From Fremontodendron californicum (taxonomy: Eukaryota; Streptophyta; Magnoliopsida; Malvales; Malvaceae): a DNA stretch of 64,000 bases. The notes beneath the pieces are model-generated. The model was not told the DNA's origin. It saw only the letters and a program-made list of their open reading frames with translations, and did not search any database. A program made the translations under genes and the position numbers. The first letter of the stretch is position 1, and each line of letters opens with the position of its first letter. The stretch is from assembly GCA_030761205.1 (NCBI GenBank), contig JAULJL010000032.1:9367134-9431133 (forward strand), given 5' to 3'. Shown here one piece after another: positions 45,800 to 57,649 of this stretch.

Positions 45800-48700
45800 T
45801 GTAGACACCTAATTTTGTCTGGACCACTAAAACATGTATGTTTTCTTTCTAAATTGATGTTTCAGAATGTAAAAAGGCTTTTTTCATCCTGCAGGTGGTA
45901 CTCCGAGACTTAGTCTAAGAAGGCGAGCATAAAAAGTCAAACTTGAAAAAGTAAACCCTAAAAAGTCAACTACTAAAAAAGTCAACCCACTTTCAAAATC
46001 AAGATTTGAAGTTGAATTGAAAAATGGCGAAAGAATTTTCAAAATTCGAGGTCTATATCGAAAGATATGGAGTTCGAAAGTTGGGTTATGGAGATTCAGT
46101 AGAAAAGAAAACCTAGTCCAGGAAATTTGGGGGAAAATGCTTAAACGATGGAATTGGTCAAAATTGAAGGTTCCAAATGAAGGATAAGCATTGAATATGG
46201 GTAATGGAGAAGCCACTTGAAAGAAAAACTGAAAGAAAAGTAAATTCGGAAGAAAATCGAGAATTAGGGTTTTGGTGGATTTCGGTGAAATTGGGAAGAA
46301 TTTCAGAAATGGCTTGAATCGGTAAGACTAAAGCCCCTAATGGATGAGGAGTGATTAAAAAAGGATGGCCCAAAGCTCAGTTTAAAGAAAATCGGAAAAT
46401 CGAACTTGTTTTGAGTAAAATCGGGTTTCGGAGGTAAAAGGACAAAATTGGAAAATCTGGGGAAAATAGCAAATGAACTCCAAAAATTCTGAAATATTGC
46501 AGATCTCATTCTTAAATCATTTCAAAGAGATTGGAGAAATAAAATCTTGATTCGGAGTTCGTTTGGAAAATGGCCAAATCCCGAGTCCCCTATGTAGAAA
46601 TTCAAGAAGATAAATCCCGAAAAAATAGCAAATGAACTCCAAAAATTTTGAAAATTTGAAAATCCCATTTTTAAATTATTTGGAAGAGATTGATGAAATA
46701 AAATATGGATTCGGAGTTCATTTGCTAAATGGCCAAATCCCGGGCTCCTTATGTAGTAATTCAAGTAGATAAATTCCGAAAAAATACAAATGAGTTCCAA
46801 AAATTATGAAAACTTCTAGATCATACTTTTAAATTATTTGTATGAGATTGGTGAAGAAAAACCTGTATTTGGAGCTCGTTTAAAAAATGGTAAAGTTTGG
46901 GAGCATAAAATGACAATTTTGGAAGAACAAATCCAAATAAATAGCAAATGGGCTCGAAAATTTTTGAAAACCTCCAAAATTATTATTTTTTATTTATTAT
47001 TATTTTGGAAGTATTGAAAAAATAAAAATTTAATTTGGAGTCCATTTGCTATTTATTTATGTTCGAGGGGCAAAAAGGTTATTTTACCCAAGAAATCGAA
47101 AAGGGCTTTTCTTGCCTTTTAAAAAAATGAAGCATGGGCTGGAAGAAGAGGGGTTGGCCGGCCAAGGCCCAAGGATAGGTAGATATTTTCTTATTTTTAA
47201 TCAAAAGGCCAACAATGAAGAGGAATTTAGTTATTTTTTTATCAAGCCTTTGCAAATAAGCCACATGTACCAATGCATAAAGAGGGAGAGTGTCAACATA
47301 ATGGCTTAAGATTCTTGAACAGCTGTAATTGTGGATAGCTGATGGCCTAATCTAAGGCTGATAATTTTATGTTTTAAACATCTTGGATCAATAGCCTTTG
47401 GATGGAAATTGGTTCAATGAAGAATGACAACAACCTACCCTAAAGGGGGCATTCGGCCACTACAAAGGGAGTCACTCTCTCTTTCATTTTTAGCTATTCA
47501 CTCTCTATTCTCTTTTGGTTTTTGCTGATTTTTCTCTCCATTTTCGAAAGGCAAAAAGAAAAGTTTAGAAAAGAAAAGAAAAGAAAGTTAGAAGAGAAAA
47601 AGCTTGAAAGATAGCTTCTAGAGGTTGCTTTAAGCACCATACTCTTACACTTTCTTTGATTTACCATTCTTGATTTGCTGTTTTGATTACTATTTTGGTG
47701 AGTTTATTTTGATTTCTCTTTTTAAATAAGTGTTTTTAATGTTCTTCTTTAAGTTCCTTCTTGATTCTTTCTTGTAAAAAGCTTTTGAAAATTTTTTTCC
47801 TCTTGTTTTTAGGTTGGCTGAATGGCCTAGTATTTTTGAGAGTTGTTGTTTTGCTTTGTTATTTCATGTTATTCTTGATATTTAATAAGTTTTGATGCTT
47901 TAAATCTTCTTCTAATACATAAACTTGAAGCTTGTTTTAATTTGGTTGCTTGCTTATTTCCATTTTTAAGTCTATTATCATGTTTATTTTACTATTCTTG
48001 CATTTTTTATTTTCTGTTTTCAAAATGTTTGAGTTTGTTTATGTTTTTACATTTTGTAATCCATGTGTTTGTGAAAATGCCTATTGGTTTTCATGCCTTT
48101 ACTTTATATTTGCATGATTTGAGTGTTATTCTTTAGCTAAGCATGTTAGTATATCATGTGTTGTGAAAATGCCATGCTCATTTTAAGCATGGGGCCATTC
48201 GACCACCCTCATATTGTATGCTTTGTGTGTGCATTTTTGTTATGTTAGTTGATAGGTTTACATTTTCATGATATTTGGTTGAGTATTTTGTTTAAGCATG
48301 CCATATGTTTGTGTAATTGCCATGCATTTTTTAGGTTTAGGATTGGTTTGCTTTGCCACGCATATTCATGCATTTTAGACCTAGGTTGCATTAAATGCCA
48401 TGCATTTTTCATGTCATTTAGGTTTTAAATCATGCATTTCATGCATCATATTTGCTGTATTTTTCATGCATTTCATGTCCTTGCCACTTGACTTATGACC
48501 TAGACCAATCAATGGTTCAAAGTCATGCTCTCTTGAGCATACTTGTGGAAAATTAAAGAGTTGTCAAATTGATTATTCTACCTTTGTGATTTTTTTTACT
48601 TAGCCAATTTTTTGCCTAACTTTTCAAAAGTGTTAGCTACTGTTTGTGAGTCATTTAGAGAGTCTCTAATATTTTTACTTTGATTTTTAAATGATTTTAT

Positions 48701-50460
48701 CAAAGGCAAAAGAATGTGTTTTGGCAAAACAGTTTTTTCACCCAGTACTCGTACTTTTCTGATTTTTTTGGGCAGTCATCTTTAATCAAAAAATTAAGAC
48801 GATTTTTTTTTCTGTGTATTTTTATGTGTCTTGAGTCTCCAGTATTTTTTTTAGATTTTTTTGAATTTTTAAAAATAGGGTTAAAAATCGTGCTTTAAAA
48901 TTGGACAGTGGAGGCAGAATTGAATTTGAAGGAAAATCATTTTTCAGTTTTGGTTAAGTTACTTAGAGAGGGTTGATTCGGAAGTTTAGCTACTGACTTG
49001 GGGTAGTTGAAGCCTTTTTAAACTCTAAAAATGATTTTTTAAATCTCGGGTTAAGGGTGGTAAAGTCTGGGATTGTAAACTTAGAAAATTAGAGCCATTT
49101 AAAAGAGGGTTTAGTAAGTTTTTATTTTTAATCTAAGCTTTTCAAAATTGTTTTCAAACAATCACAAAGTTTTTTGGTTTTAGAATATTTAATTTGATAT
49201 ATTTTCCTAAGGTAGCCGAATATCTTTTTAGATGTATGTATTTCCTTAATTAAGGAAAAAATACATTCTCATGCATTGTATTTTCCATATTCATGCATAT
49301 TATATAATATGTAATTTTTGCTATGTTTAATTTTCAGGATGGTGTTATTATCTTGGATTTAAATTTTTGATATTATATTATTTTTTATATGGTTTTGAAT
49401 ATTTCATGATATCCTATGTTTTTTATTTAGTTATTTTTGTCATATTATTTAGCTTATACTATGTTCATGCATTATTATTTTTATTTTTATTTCCATGCAT
49501 ATTATATGATAGCATTATTTTATGTTTCATGTCATTTAGATTATAGGTCATATCATTTATATTTGCCATTTCATTTAAATTATTTCATTTCGTATAGAAT
49601 ATATTATGTTACCTAGGTTATTACATTTCATATAGAATATATCATGTTTCCTAGGTCATTTCATTTCATTTAGAATATATCATATAACTTAGGATATTTC
49701 ATTTCATTTAGAATATGCTAAGACATTTAAATTATGTCATACCATTTAGGTTGCATTATATTATTTAGACTTTGCTATGTCATTTTATTTATGTCATACA
49801 TATTCATATTCATATATTTTTTAAATGTCTTGAAAAAGGTAATGATTTTCAATAAATAAAGATATTCCCGAGTTAAAATAATTCATGAGTTCTCTACTGG
49901 GTTTGCTGGGGAGGATATCATCAATTATCATTAAACTAATAAAAATTTCTATATTTTGCCACGTTTGTTGTGGAATATAGGAAAATTTTGAATTTATAAA
50001 TTTCAGATCATTTTCAATTAAAAATGGAATTATTTTTCTTTAAATTAGGAATTAATTTGAAATACTAAATTTAAAACTGACTTTTTACCGAGACTTGAGA
50101 TAATACATGATTAATAAGGTACCGTTTTATACGGGCATTGTGAGGGTGCTAATCCTTCCCCACACGTAACCGAGTCCCGAACCCGCTTCTTTGATTTTTT
50201 TGGTTTAAAACGCAGACTTGAAATTGGTTTTAAAAATGTTTTAGTTAATTTTAAAATATTTTATAAAACCGGTTTTAATAGGTGGCCGATCACACCTAGC
50301 TAAAAAAGATTGGTGGCGACTCCATATCTTTTTCAAGGTCATTTTCAAAACCTTCATTTTTCAAGAAAAATTAAGTCGACTTTTCCTCGATTTTTTTAAT
50401 GTCACGCTTAACGAATAATAAAATCTTGCGATGATACTTGTTATTTTTTAGGTTGCGACA
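45800..50460 (+). repeat. Element 6 5' LTR (4.66 kb)
   Basis: Starts TGTAGACACC and ends GGTTGCGACA before the primer site. Contains AAAAGTCAAC units (45930-45985), ~158-bp repeats (46470-46990), GGCATTCGGCC phrases, CATGCATTTC-type repeats (48160-48480) and CATTTAGAATAT repeats (49540-49760). It is preceded by a purine tract of another copy, so it also served as that copy's 3' LTR. Small ORFs inside are antisense or low complexity. Confidence 0.85.
46470..46990 (+). repeat. ~158-bp tandem repeats inside LTR
   Basis: Units near 46480, 46638, 46797 and 46955 with CCAAAAATTxTGAAAA and AAATCCCGAAAAAATAGCAAA. Confidence 0.8.
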
Positions 50461-50463
50461 ACT

Positions 50464-50481
50464 TGGCGACTCCACTGGGAC
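50464..50481 (+). other. Primer-binding site (tRNA-Arg type), Element 6
   Basis: TGGCGACTCCACTGGGAC lies three bases after the LTR. Complementary to a plant tRNA-Arg 3' end over at least the first 10 bases and most of the rest. Confidence 0.8.
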
Positions 50482-51466
50482 TATTAGAGAGTCAGGCCTA
50501 GAATTAGTCGTGTGCTATCAAAGTCTCGGTTTTGTTGGTTTAATTGGTATTTAATTTTAATTCCCACATTTTTTGAAAAAAAAATAAGGATAATTTCAAA
50601 AATAATAAAATGTTTTTAAATATGTCCATATTCATGTGCATACATATTATAATTATTCTCTGGTCATTTTGGTGCATATATTCATTTATTCATTTATTGA
50701 TTAATTGATGACTTATGTTGTTTAATCTTGTTGGGGCATTTAGAATAAGGGATGTAGAATAGGTGGTGCAAGGTTTGTTATTTCTCCTCACACACTACAC
50801 GTGCATTTGCATATCATGAATCCTATACCCAGGTTCCGTCCTTTTAGGTGAAAGTAAAGTAACTAAGCCTTCGTGATCAACAATCCGCATGGGCTAGTGA
50901 AACACTTCCGGAGTACTAAATTACCTAAGCCTTCGTGATTAACAATCCGCATGGGCTAGGGAAATAGACTCTAACGAATTGAACCCGCTTTTATTGGGGT
51001 GCCTTACTAGCCTTCACTGGCGACAGTGAGGAACAATTCAGGGCTTTTAGAACTAATTCACCTTCGTATAGTAAACCTAGGCGAAGCCATGCCGGATTTC
51101 CAATTAGATATCCCGAAGTTAAGAACACATGGAGGAATATTTCCAATCCTTTTACCTTCTATTCTACTTTCCGAACAAGTTTATTTTTGAAAATCGGACA
51201 ATGATGAACGTACATCACATTGTCCGTAATAAGTGTTGGTATTTAGTCCCAGGGGTGTTATAATGCCGAAATTTTGTTGGCATCCTCAGGGATAATTTTT
51301 GTTTTGAATTTTTTTTTTGTATTATTCGAATTTATTCCCGTTACTAATACATTTTCTTTTTGTTTTTTTTTTTTTTTTTTTTTTTTTTTGCATTCTTGTC
51401 ATAATTTTTTTTTTTGCACATAGAAGGTTATTGGTCTGAGGATAATATTCAACCAAAAGGGCTTCC
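50482..51466 (+). other. Element 6 5' leader (no gene seen)
   Basis: Untranslated. Aligns with the leaders of Elements 2 and 3. Carries the duplicated AAGCCTTCGTGAT..ATCCGCATGGGCTAG phrase (about 50865-50960), GGCGAAGCCATGCCGGATTT and a T run of about 20 (51366-51390). Confidence 0.6.
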
Positions 51467-53228
51467 ATGGAGGGTCAGAATGTCTCAGTGGTAGAGAAGC
51501 ACTTAGAGGTTAGGAAACAGTCCAAGAAAGGTCAGCATGATAATGGGGATTGTTTGAAGATGGGATATGTGTCAGCATTGCCAGCCGAGGTTGATCTTAC
51601 TATCAGGCAAAATGATTTCCGAGAATTGATGGTATATGGAATCAATGGAACATATCAGAAAAAGAAGCCTTCACTCAGACTTATGGGGACATAGCACTGT
51701 TAGTTCAGGTTAAGGTCAGTGGTGAGGTGATCCGGGCTGCGGTGTAGTTCTGGAATCCAGCTTATCGGTGTTTTTCCTTCAACCGAGAGGATATGACTCC
51801 AACCATAGAGGAATATTCGACCTTGCTGCATATTGAGAACATTATTCCTGACCGTACTTATTTGAAGGATACAAAGACGCCGGGTTTCAAGAAAAAAGAT
51901 GTCTAAAATTCTGGGAGTGGAAAGAAATTGGGTCGAAAGCCATGTTGCCCAAAAAAGGGTAAGCTACTGTATATCATGGGATATTTTACGGACCTTAATC
52001 CATAGCCATTCAAGTAAGGAGACAGTTAGGAATATTTTTGCTTTGGCTATCTATGGTTTAGTTATCTTCCCAAAGACATTAGGGTATGTGGATGTGGCGA
52101 TATTTGATGTTTTTGAGAGGCTTGAGCAGAAGATAAACCCAGCCCTAAAAATTATAGCAGAAACAATCCGATCCCTGAATTTCTTAGACGGGAAGGAAAA
52201 GGGCATTTTATAGGTTGTATACAGCTCCTTTACATATGGGTTCAGAGCCATTTTTGTAAACAGGAGAATTTCCCTCTTCGCTCGTATTAGAAGTCTTTTG
52301 CACCAATTGCTAAATTTCTTAAGAGAGATTGGCGTGAAAATAGGACTGAGGAACAATGGATCAACATATTCTGGAATATCAGGGCTGAGATGATAATTTG
52401 GAGGGCTCGATGGATAGCTCCTATGCCTACATGTACAAGTGCGGAGATAAAGCTTCGGTTCCATTATTGGGAGTATGGGGAGGAGTGAGCTATGCACCAC
52501 TGCTGATATTAAGACAATCGAATCCTGTCAGTTTACTCCTTAGTAATTTAAAATTTAAAATTTAAAATTTAAAATTTAAAATTTGCTTATGGATAATATG
52601 GATACTTGGTAAAGGAATGTGAGATTGTAGTAGCATGGAAGGAAACTCATCGGGTGGAGGTAGCTAGATATGCAGACATCGTCACACCTGTTACCTAACA
52701 TGGAGGGAATTGAGGGTTAATGATAGGTTGTTGACAGCAAATGGGGAAGAAGTTCAGCTCTTAAGTTCGCCACTCAACGAAGCGCCATCAGAGTTAGAAA
52801 TTGCAAGGGTAGAATTCGAAAAAGAAAAGGCCCAAATGGGCAAGAAAATTGCCCGATTGCAAGAAGAGCTTTAGGATATGAAAAATAGGGAATTAGCTCG
52901 AGAAAGAGAAAAGGAAAAGATCAAGAGAGAAAGGGACACTGCTAAAAGCGATCTTCAAGAATTACACTTAGCGAACAAGAGGTACCGTTTCGAGTTCAGA
53001 TTTGAGACGACTCTCAAGACTTTCGGGGAATGGGAGCAAGAAGTCAAAAACCTCAAGAAGGAGAAGAACTATTGGACAGAGAGAGCAAAGCATGAGGAAG
53101 CCCGAGCCAATCAATTGGAGAAACAAGCTAAGGAAAGCTTACGCGGTGATGCTTCTGCTAACATGTCAAAGGATCGTGAACAAGTAGGGGCCAGATTGAA
53201 GCGCAAGGCAATCAAAAGAGGACAGTGA
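51467..53228 (+). pseudogene. Element 6 ORF1 (DUF7745-like protein upstream of gag)
   Basis: The ATG at 51467 (MEGQNVSVVEKHLEV) is the conserved start; the TGA at 53226-53228 is the end. About 587 codons if undamaged. Visible: WNPAYRCFSFNREDMTP (51750 on), NIFALAIYGLVIFPKTLGYV (52031-52090), VFERLEQKINPA and IRSLNFLDGKEKG; the C-terminal third is a charged coiled coil (MKNRELAREREKEKIKRERD, 52878-53140). Frames change near 51660, 51900 and 52215, with a TAG at 51747-51749. A 7-bp repeat run at 52546-52585 replaces normal sequence. An ORF upstream of gag is a known Ogre trait; its role is not known. Confidence 0.7.
52546..52585 (+). repeat. 7-bp microsatellite (AATTTAA)n inside ORF1
   Basis: About 5.7 uninterrupted units of AATTTAA. 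Element 3 has ordinary coding sequence at the same place (about 32870-32890), so the run arose in Element 6. Confidence 0.9.
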
Positions 53229-53772
53229 AAAAGGTCCAAGATCCGAGGGAGTTACTAAAAGATCGGTGTTTTGTAATAGCATTTTTAAATTAGGATAGAC
53301 AGATTATCATATTATCTTAAGCAGTGATCTTTTTTTCTTTGATGTATTTAGTTCCAGGAAATCAATGAAAGACCGTTTGGTTGGAATTATACCGAGGCCA
53401 ATACTTTTAAATGCATTCATCATTCATTTGTTCTTTCCTTTATATATTTTGTTTATTCATTCATTTATATTTATAATCATTCATTCATTTATTCTTTATA
53501 AATTGTTCATACACTTAGTCATTTATTTATTTGTCCATTCATTTATTCTTTATAATTAGTCATTCATGTTCATACACTTAGTCATTTACTTATTTGTTCA
53601 TTCATTAACATTTACTCATTCATTCATTTTTATAAAATAAAATAAAAAAAATGTGTCAATAATTTCTTAATAATTTCTAATCCATGGTTTTTAAAACTAA
53701 AGGTACAATTGGTCGCACTCAGAAAGAATTAGACTTTCGACACCCCTACAATCTCGATCTCAAGCAAGAGCT
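53229..53772 (+). repeat. ORF1-gag spacer with TTCATT microsatellite
   Basis: Non-coding, colinear with 33567-34065 of Element 3. The imperfect TCATTCATTTATTCTTTAT run covers about 53430-53635. Confidence 0.7.
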
Positions 53773-55400
53773 ATGGAGAATTATCAGCTTGCTAGAATTG
53801 AAAGGATGGAAATAATTCAAAATGAACTGCAAGAACAGTTGGCTAAGTCTCAAGAGGAGTCACAGGAACAAATGACCAAACTCATGGAGATGATGAGTAC
53901 CATGATGAGGCAGAAGTGGCCAGGAGAAAATTCAATTACCAGAATGGGGGCAGTAAACCAAGAAGACCAACCAGAGGTGGTACAGAAGAATGGCCAGATA
54001 TCCCAGCCTGTGGGAAATAAACTTTCGACTAGGGCAGCATCCTATTTTTACATCCAACCAGTGGCAGAAGCACAGAATTTTGGTCCTAAAAGGGATAATA
54101 TTGGGGTTGATCCAATTGATGTGGACGTTCCAGAATTTGAGGAATTAGTCGAAAAGTAAAGGGCAAAGATGACTGAACTGAAGAGGGTTGAAATGACAGA
54201 ATCTAAAAAAAAAAATCAGTTGCTGGAGGAAAGATTGAGGGCAGTTGAAGGAGCGGAGCTATTTTGCAGTGTAGATGCCAAAGAGATGAGTTTAGTGCAT
54301 GATCTGGTGATTCCTCCAAAGTTCAAAGTACCAGACTTTGAAAAATATAATGGAACTACTAACCCATCAGCACATCTGACCATGTATTACCGGAAGATGA
54401 ACGGACATGATGAAGATGAAAAATTACTCATCCACTGTATTCAAGATAGCTTGATAGGGTCCACAGCTCGATGGAATAACCAGCTTACCCGTACTAAAAT
54501 CCGTTCTTGGATGGATCTAGCCAAAGCTTTCATGGACAATACAAGCATGTGACGGACATGGTGCCTGACTATATAACTCTGCAAAACATGGAAAAGAAAG
54601 CTACTGAAAGCTTTAAAGAATATTCTCAGAGATGAAAAGACCTGGCTACACAAGTGCAACCCCCTTTAACTAACAAGGAAACTGTAGTACTTTTCATCAA
54701 TACCCTGAAAGCACCTTATTATGATAAATTGGTGGGTAGTGCCACCAAGGACTTTGCAGATATGGTGATATTGGGGAGATGATAGAGTCTGCCATTAAGA
54801 ACGAAAAAATGGAAGGGACTGAGTCTGCTACCCCGAAGAGAGTTTTTCCTGCAAAGAAAAAGGAGGAGACACATGCAGTCAGTTTCAATCAATACCCCTA
54901 TACACCTCCTACACCATACACACCTCCTAGGCCTTATACTCCTACTACATCTTATGCACCTCCGACACCTTACACACCTTACCCGGGGTATAATCCTTAC
55001 TACCCCAATGTGAACCACCTTACCCAAAATCCATTCCCCTATACCAATATACCACAACAGCGGTTTCCAACTAGTATATCCCCATAGATAACCCTTCCTC
55101 GAAACACTATGCCAAACACTCAAGGTCCCGTGCGCAATGACTATCGTTCACCAAGGAATGATCAAAAACCCAGTTTGATCCTATTCCTACAACCTATGCT
55201 GAGCTATATCCTAAAGTACTGCAAGGCCAACTTGTCGCGCCCGTATATCTTAAACCTTTGACCACACCATACCCAAGGTGGTACAATGCAAATACCAACT
55301 GCGCATATCATGCAGAAATTCAGGGGCATTCAACGAAGGATTGCATTGCCTTCAAAAAAAAGTCTAAAGTTTAATCAATACCGGAGTTGTGAAGTTTGGG
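53773..55400 (+). pseudogene. Element 6 gag
   Basis: Starts MENYQLARIERMEIIQNELQ with a coiled coil to about residue 55. An in-frame TAA lies at 54157-54159. The capsid domain begins IPPKFKVPDFEKYNGTTNPS (about 54310) and includes ARWNNQL and RSWMDLAKAF. A one-base loss near 54535 ends this frame at 54552. The next piece (54553-54780) has a further stop, and from 54779 the frame is Pro/Tyr-rich (repeated YTPPTPYTPP, 54895-54990). The C-terminal zinc knuckle is intact: CAYH..GHSTKDC (55295-55350), ligands C-x2-H-x5-H-x4-C. The Pro/Tyr repeat is degenerate in Element 2's gag. Confidence 0.8.
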
Positions 55401-55612
55401 TCAAATAATGGGTCGAATGTTGCGGAAAACCATTGCCCGATCATGCTGAGAATCGGGTAAATACAGTATTGACAGGGGAAGTCAGAAGGTTAAAAATGGA
55501 TGCCAGAGAAGTCAAGACTCCAATGTTAATAGTATGGGTCAAGATGGTTAAGGCAGGAATGGTGGGGGATGCAGACAGTTTAAAAATGGTTGCAAAGAGG
55601 GTACAGAATTAG

Positions 55613-56851
55613 TGCCCGTTCCATAAATGTTCAGGTCATATCATACAGGACTGCGGGGACTTTCTAGCTAAAGTCCAAAAGATAATGGATAATGAAGAGG
55701 CCCAATTTTACGAGGAGGCAGAGGAGGAAGTAGAGGTTATTGAGAATGCAGCAGGCTATGAAATAGGAAGACCTTTGATCATTTATTATGATGAACCAGA
55801 GAAGACTACTCCGGTTGTTGAGGAAATTACGCCTAAGCTCATCATAGATTTGCCTTCTTCCTTTTCATACAAGGAAAACAAAACTACACCATGGAAATAT
55901 GACTGCAGTATGGTTATGCTCGGGTTTTCAAGTCAGCAAGATATTACAGGTGTGGGGCACTTAACACGAGGTGGAAGGTGTTATGCCCCTGAGGTTGTTG
56001 AACAGGGATCAACAAGAAAGGATGGAGGAGTGGACAAAGAGAAGAAAGAAGTTGAACCAATCCATATTGAGATGGATTTGTCAAAAGAAGCAGAGAGGGG
56101 ATCAGCCCCGGTAAAAAAGATAAAAGAGCCGGTAAACGAGAGTGAGGCCTGCGAGTTTTTAAAGTTCATAAAACATAGTGAGTATAGTGTGGTTGAGCAA
56201 TTACAGCGTCAGCCAGCAAGAATCTCCATCTTATCTTTGCTATTAAACTCTGAGCCACACAGAAATGCGCTGTTAAGAGTGTTGAATCCGGCATACATGG
56301 CTAACAACATATCAGTAGAAAAGTTAGACAGGTTGGTGGGAAACATTGCGGCAGACGACCATATATTCTTCAGTTACGATGAAATACAACTCAATGGTAT
56401 TGGGTCCACAAAGGCTCTTCACGTAACAACCACCTGCAAGGGGCATATACTACCAAGGGTGCTTCTGGATAATGGTTATTCATTAAATGTAATGCCCTTG
56501 GCAACCCTATCCAAGTTGCCAGTTGATATGTCTTATATGTTATCGAGTTGCATAGTAGTCAGGGCTTTCGATGGTACCAGGAGAGAGTTAATAGGAACTA
56601 TTGAGGTTCCTTTGAAGATAGGACCATGCACCTATACGGTGAACTTCCAGGTCATGGATATTAATCCATCCTATAATTGCTTGTTGGGAAGGCCGTGGAT
56701 ACATTCAGCAGGGGCTGTACCCTCGTCTCTCTACCAAAAGCTGAAATTTGTGATGGATGGCCGTTTGATCACTGTATCAGGAGAAGAAGACATAATAGCG
56801 TCTGTATCTACTGAATCTCCTTATGTTGAACCCAATGATGATGCCGTATAA
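55613..56851 (+). CDS. Element 6 protease region of Pol (second zinc-knuckle, acidic linker, aspartic protease)
   Basis: Open from just after TAG 55610-55612; the first ATG is 55685 (MDNEEAQFYEEAEEEVEV). It begins with a Cys/His cluster (CPFHKCSGHIIQDCGDF, 55613-55663). An acidic linker follows. Residues 160-200 are a helical conserved part (EACEFLKFIKHSEYSVVEQL). The aspartic protease is at residues 240-345 from the ATG: GHILPRVLLDNGYSLNVMPL holds the catalytic motif as DNG-Y (Ser/Ala is usual at that fourth position), then VRAFDGTRRELIG and LLGRPWIHSAGAVPSSLYQK. It would cut the Gag-Pol polyprotein. This is the longest intact ORF in the window (388 aa). Confidence 0.8.
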   Translation, partial: CPFHKCSGHIIQDCGDFLAKVQKIMDNEEAQFYEEAEEEVEVIENAAGYEIGRPLIIYYDEPEKTTPVVEEITPKLIIDLPSSFSYKENKTTPWKYDCSMVMLGFSSQQDITGVGHLTRGGRCYAPEVVEQGSTRKDGGVDKEKKEVEPIHIEMDLSKEAERGSAPVKKIKEPVNESEACEFLKFIKHSEYSVVEQLQRQPARISILSLLLNSEPHRNALLRVLNPAYMANNISVEKLDRLVGNIAADDHIFFSYDEIQLNGIGSTKALHVTTTCKGHILPRVLLDNGYSLNVMPLATLSKLPVDMSYMLSSCIVVRAFDGTRRELIGTIEVPLKIGPCTYTVNFQVMDINPSYNCLLGRPWIHSAGAVPSSLYQKLKFVMDGRLITVSGEEDIIASVSTESPYVEPNDDAV

Positions 56852-56852
56852 T

Positions 56853-57430
56853 ATTTTTTCGGTCTTTGGAATTCGTAAATGCGGTTTTCGTCACTGAAGG
56901 ACGAAAAATTCCCAAACCAAGGTTGTCCAAGAACACAAGGTTGGGAGTAAGAACCACAGTGAGAAAACGCTATAGGGCTGGAAAAGGCCTTGGGAAATAT
57001 CTTCAAGGGATGGCCCGAGCAATGGAAGCAGTGGGAAAAAAAGATTGGTTTGGCTTAGGGTATCTTCTGAAGGCCCATGAGAGGAGGAAACAAGTTGAAA
57101 GAAACCGACAAAGGAGGTTGGACCTTCTCGCGGGTATGCATATTGAATGGGAACCCATGATTTTTCCACCAATCCTTCACAACTTTCGCTCTACTGGTTT
57201 TCTATTCAGAGAAAAGAATTCAAAGGATGTACTCATAATGATCGAGGAAGCTTATGAAAAATTCCATGTGAATAAAGGGGGGTAGATTCAGGATATGGTG
57301 ATTTGCATGACCGAGAAAGAAGGGATAGAAAGTGATGTGCGAACTGGATGGTGCGACCTTGTCCACCAGGATATAGATTGACCAATTGGAGTGCGACTGA
57401 GTTGCCCATAGTTTTTAAGTCTATTCCAAC
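56853..57430 (+). pseudogene. Element 6 Pol linker with G-patch-like motif, ending at intron 5' splice site
   Basis: A one-base shift near 56855 moves the frame. FRSLEFVNAVFVTEGRKIP leads to RAGKGLGKYLQGMARAMEAV (about 56971-57030), a G-patch-like glycine motif known in Pol of Tat/Ogre elements. KKDWFGLGY and a basic helix (ERRKQVERNRQRRLD) follow. TAG at 57283-57285. The next readable part, VRPCPPGYRLTNWSATELPI, is in another frame and reaches VFKSIP at 57429, where the GT of the intron starts. The function of the linker is unknown. Confidence 0.7.
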
Positions 57431-57649
57431 GTAATACTTTAAAAAACAATCTTAATTATCTTTACCCAGAGATATTAAGAGTTTTTTTTTTCCTATAATG
57501 GGCTTTTTGTTTAAACATTTTCATTCAGTAAATAACAAGCACAATGCATTTTATTCATATTGATGTGTCCATATTCTTTCATTTTTGTTATTTATTTTGT
57601 TTTTATTATATATATTTTCATATATTGTTTCTTCCTCACCTATTTACAG
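57431..57649 (+). other. Probable spliceosomal intron between protease and RT of Element 6
   Basis: GTAATACTTT at the 5' end and a U-rich stretch ending TATTTACAG at the 3' end (219 bp). The interior is AT-rich and full of stops, with T runs near 57484 and 57570-57640. Removing it joins AC|G into an Acg (Thr) codon and continues in frame into TDAEYEDFSVSNFEIDF without a stop. An intron at this place is established for Ogre elements. The boundaries here are inferred from sequence, not from RNA. Confidence 0.7.

Noticed and set aside
51366..51390. Poly-T run as the tail of a reverse-oriented LINE or SINE
   Set aside because: It lies in the Element 6 leader, colinear with Element 3 on both sides, with no non-LTR element sequence or target duplication next to it.
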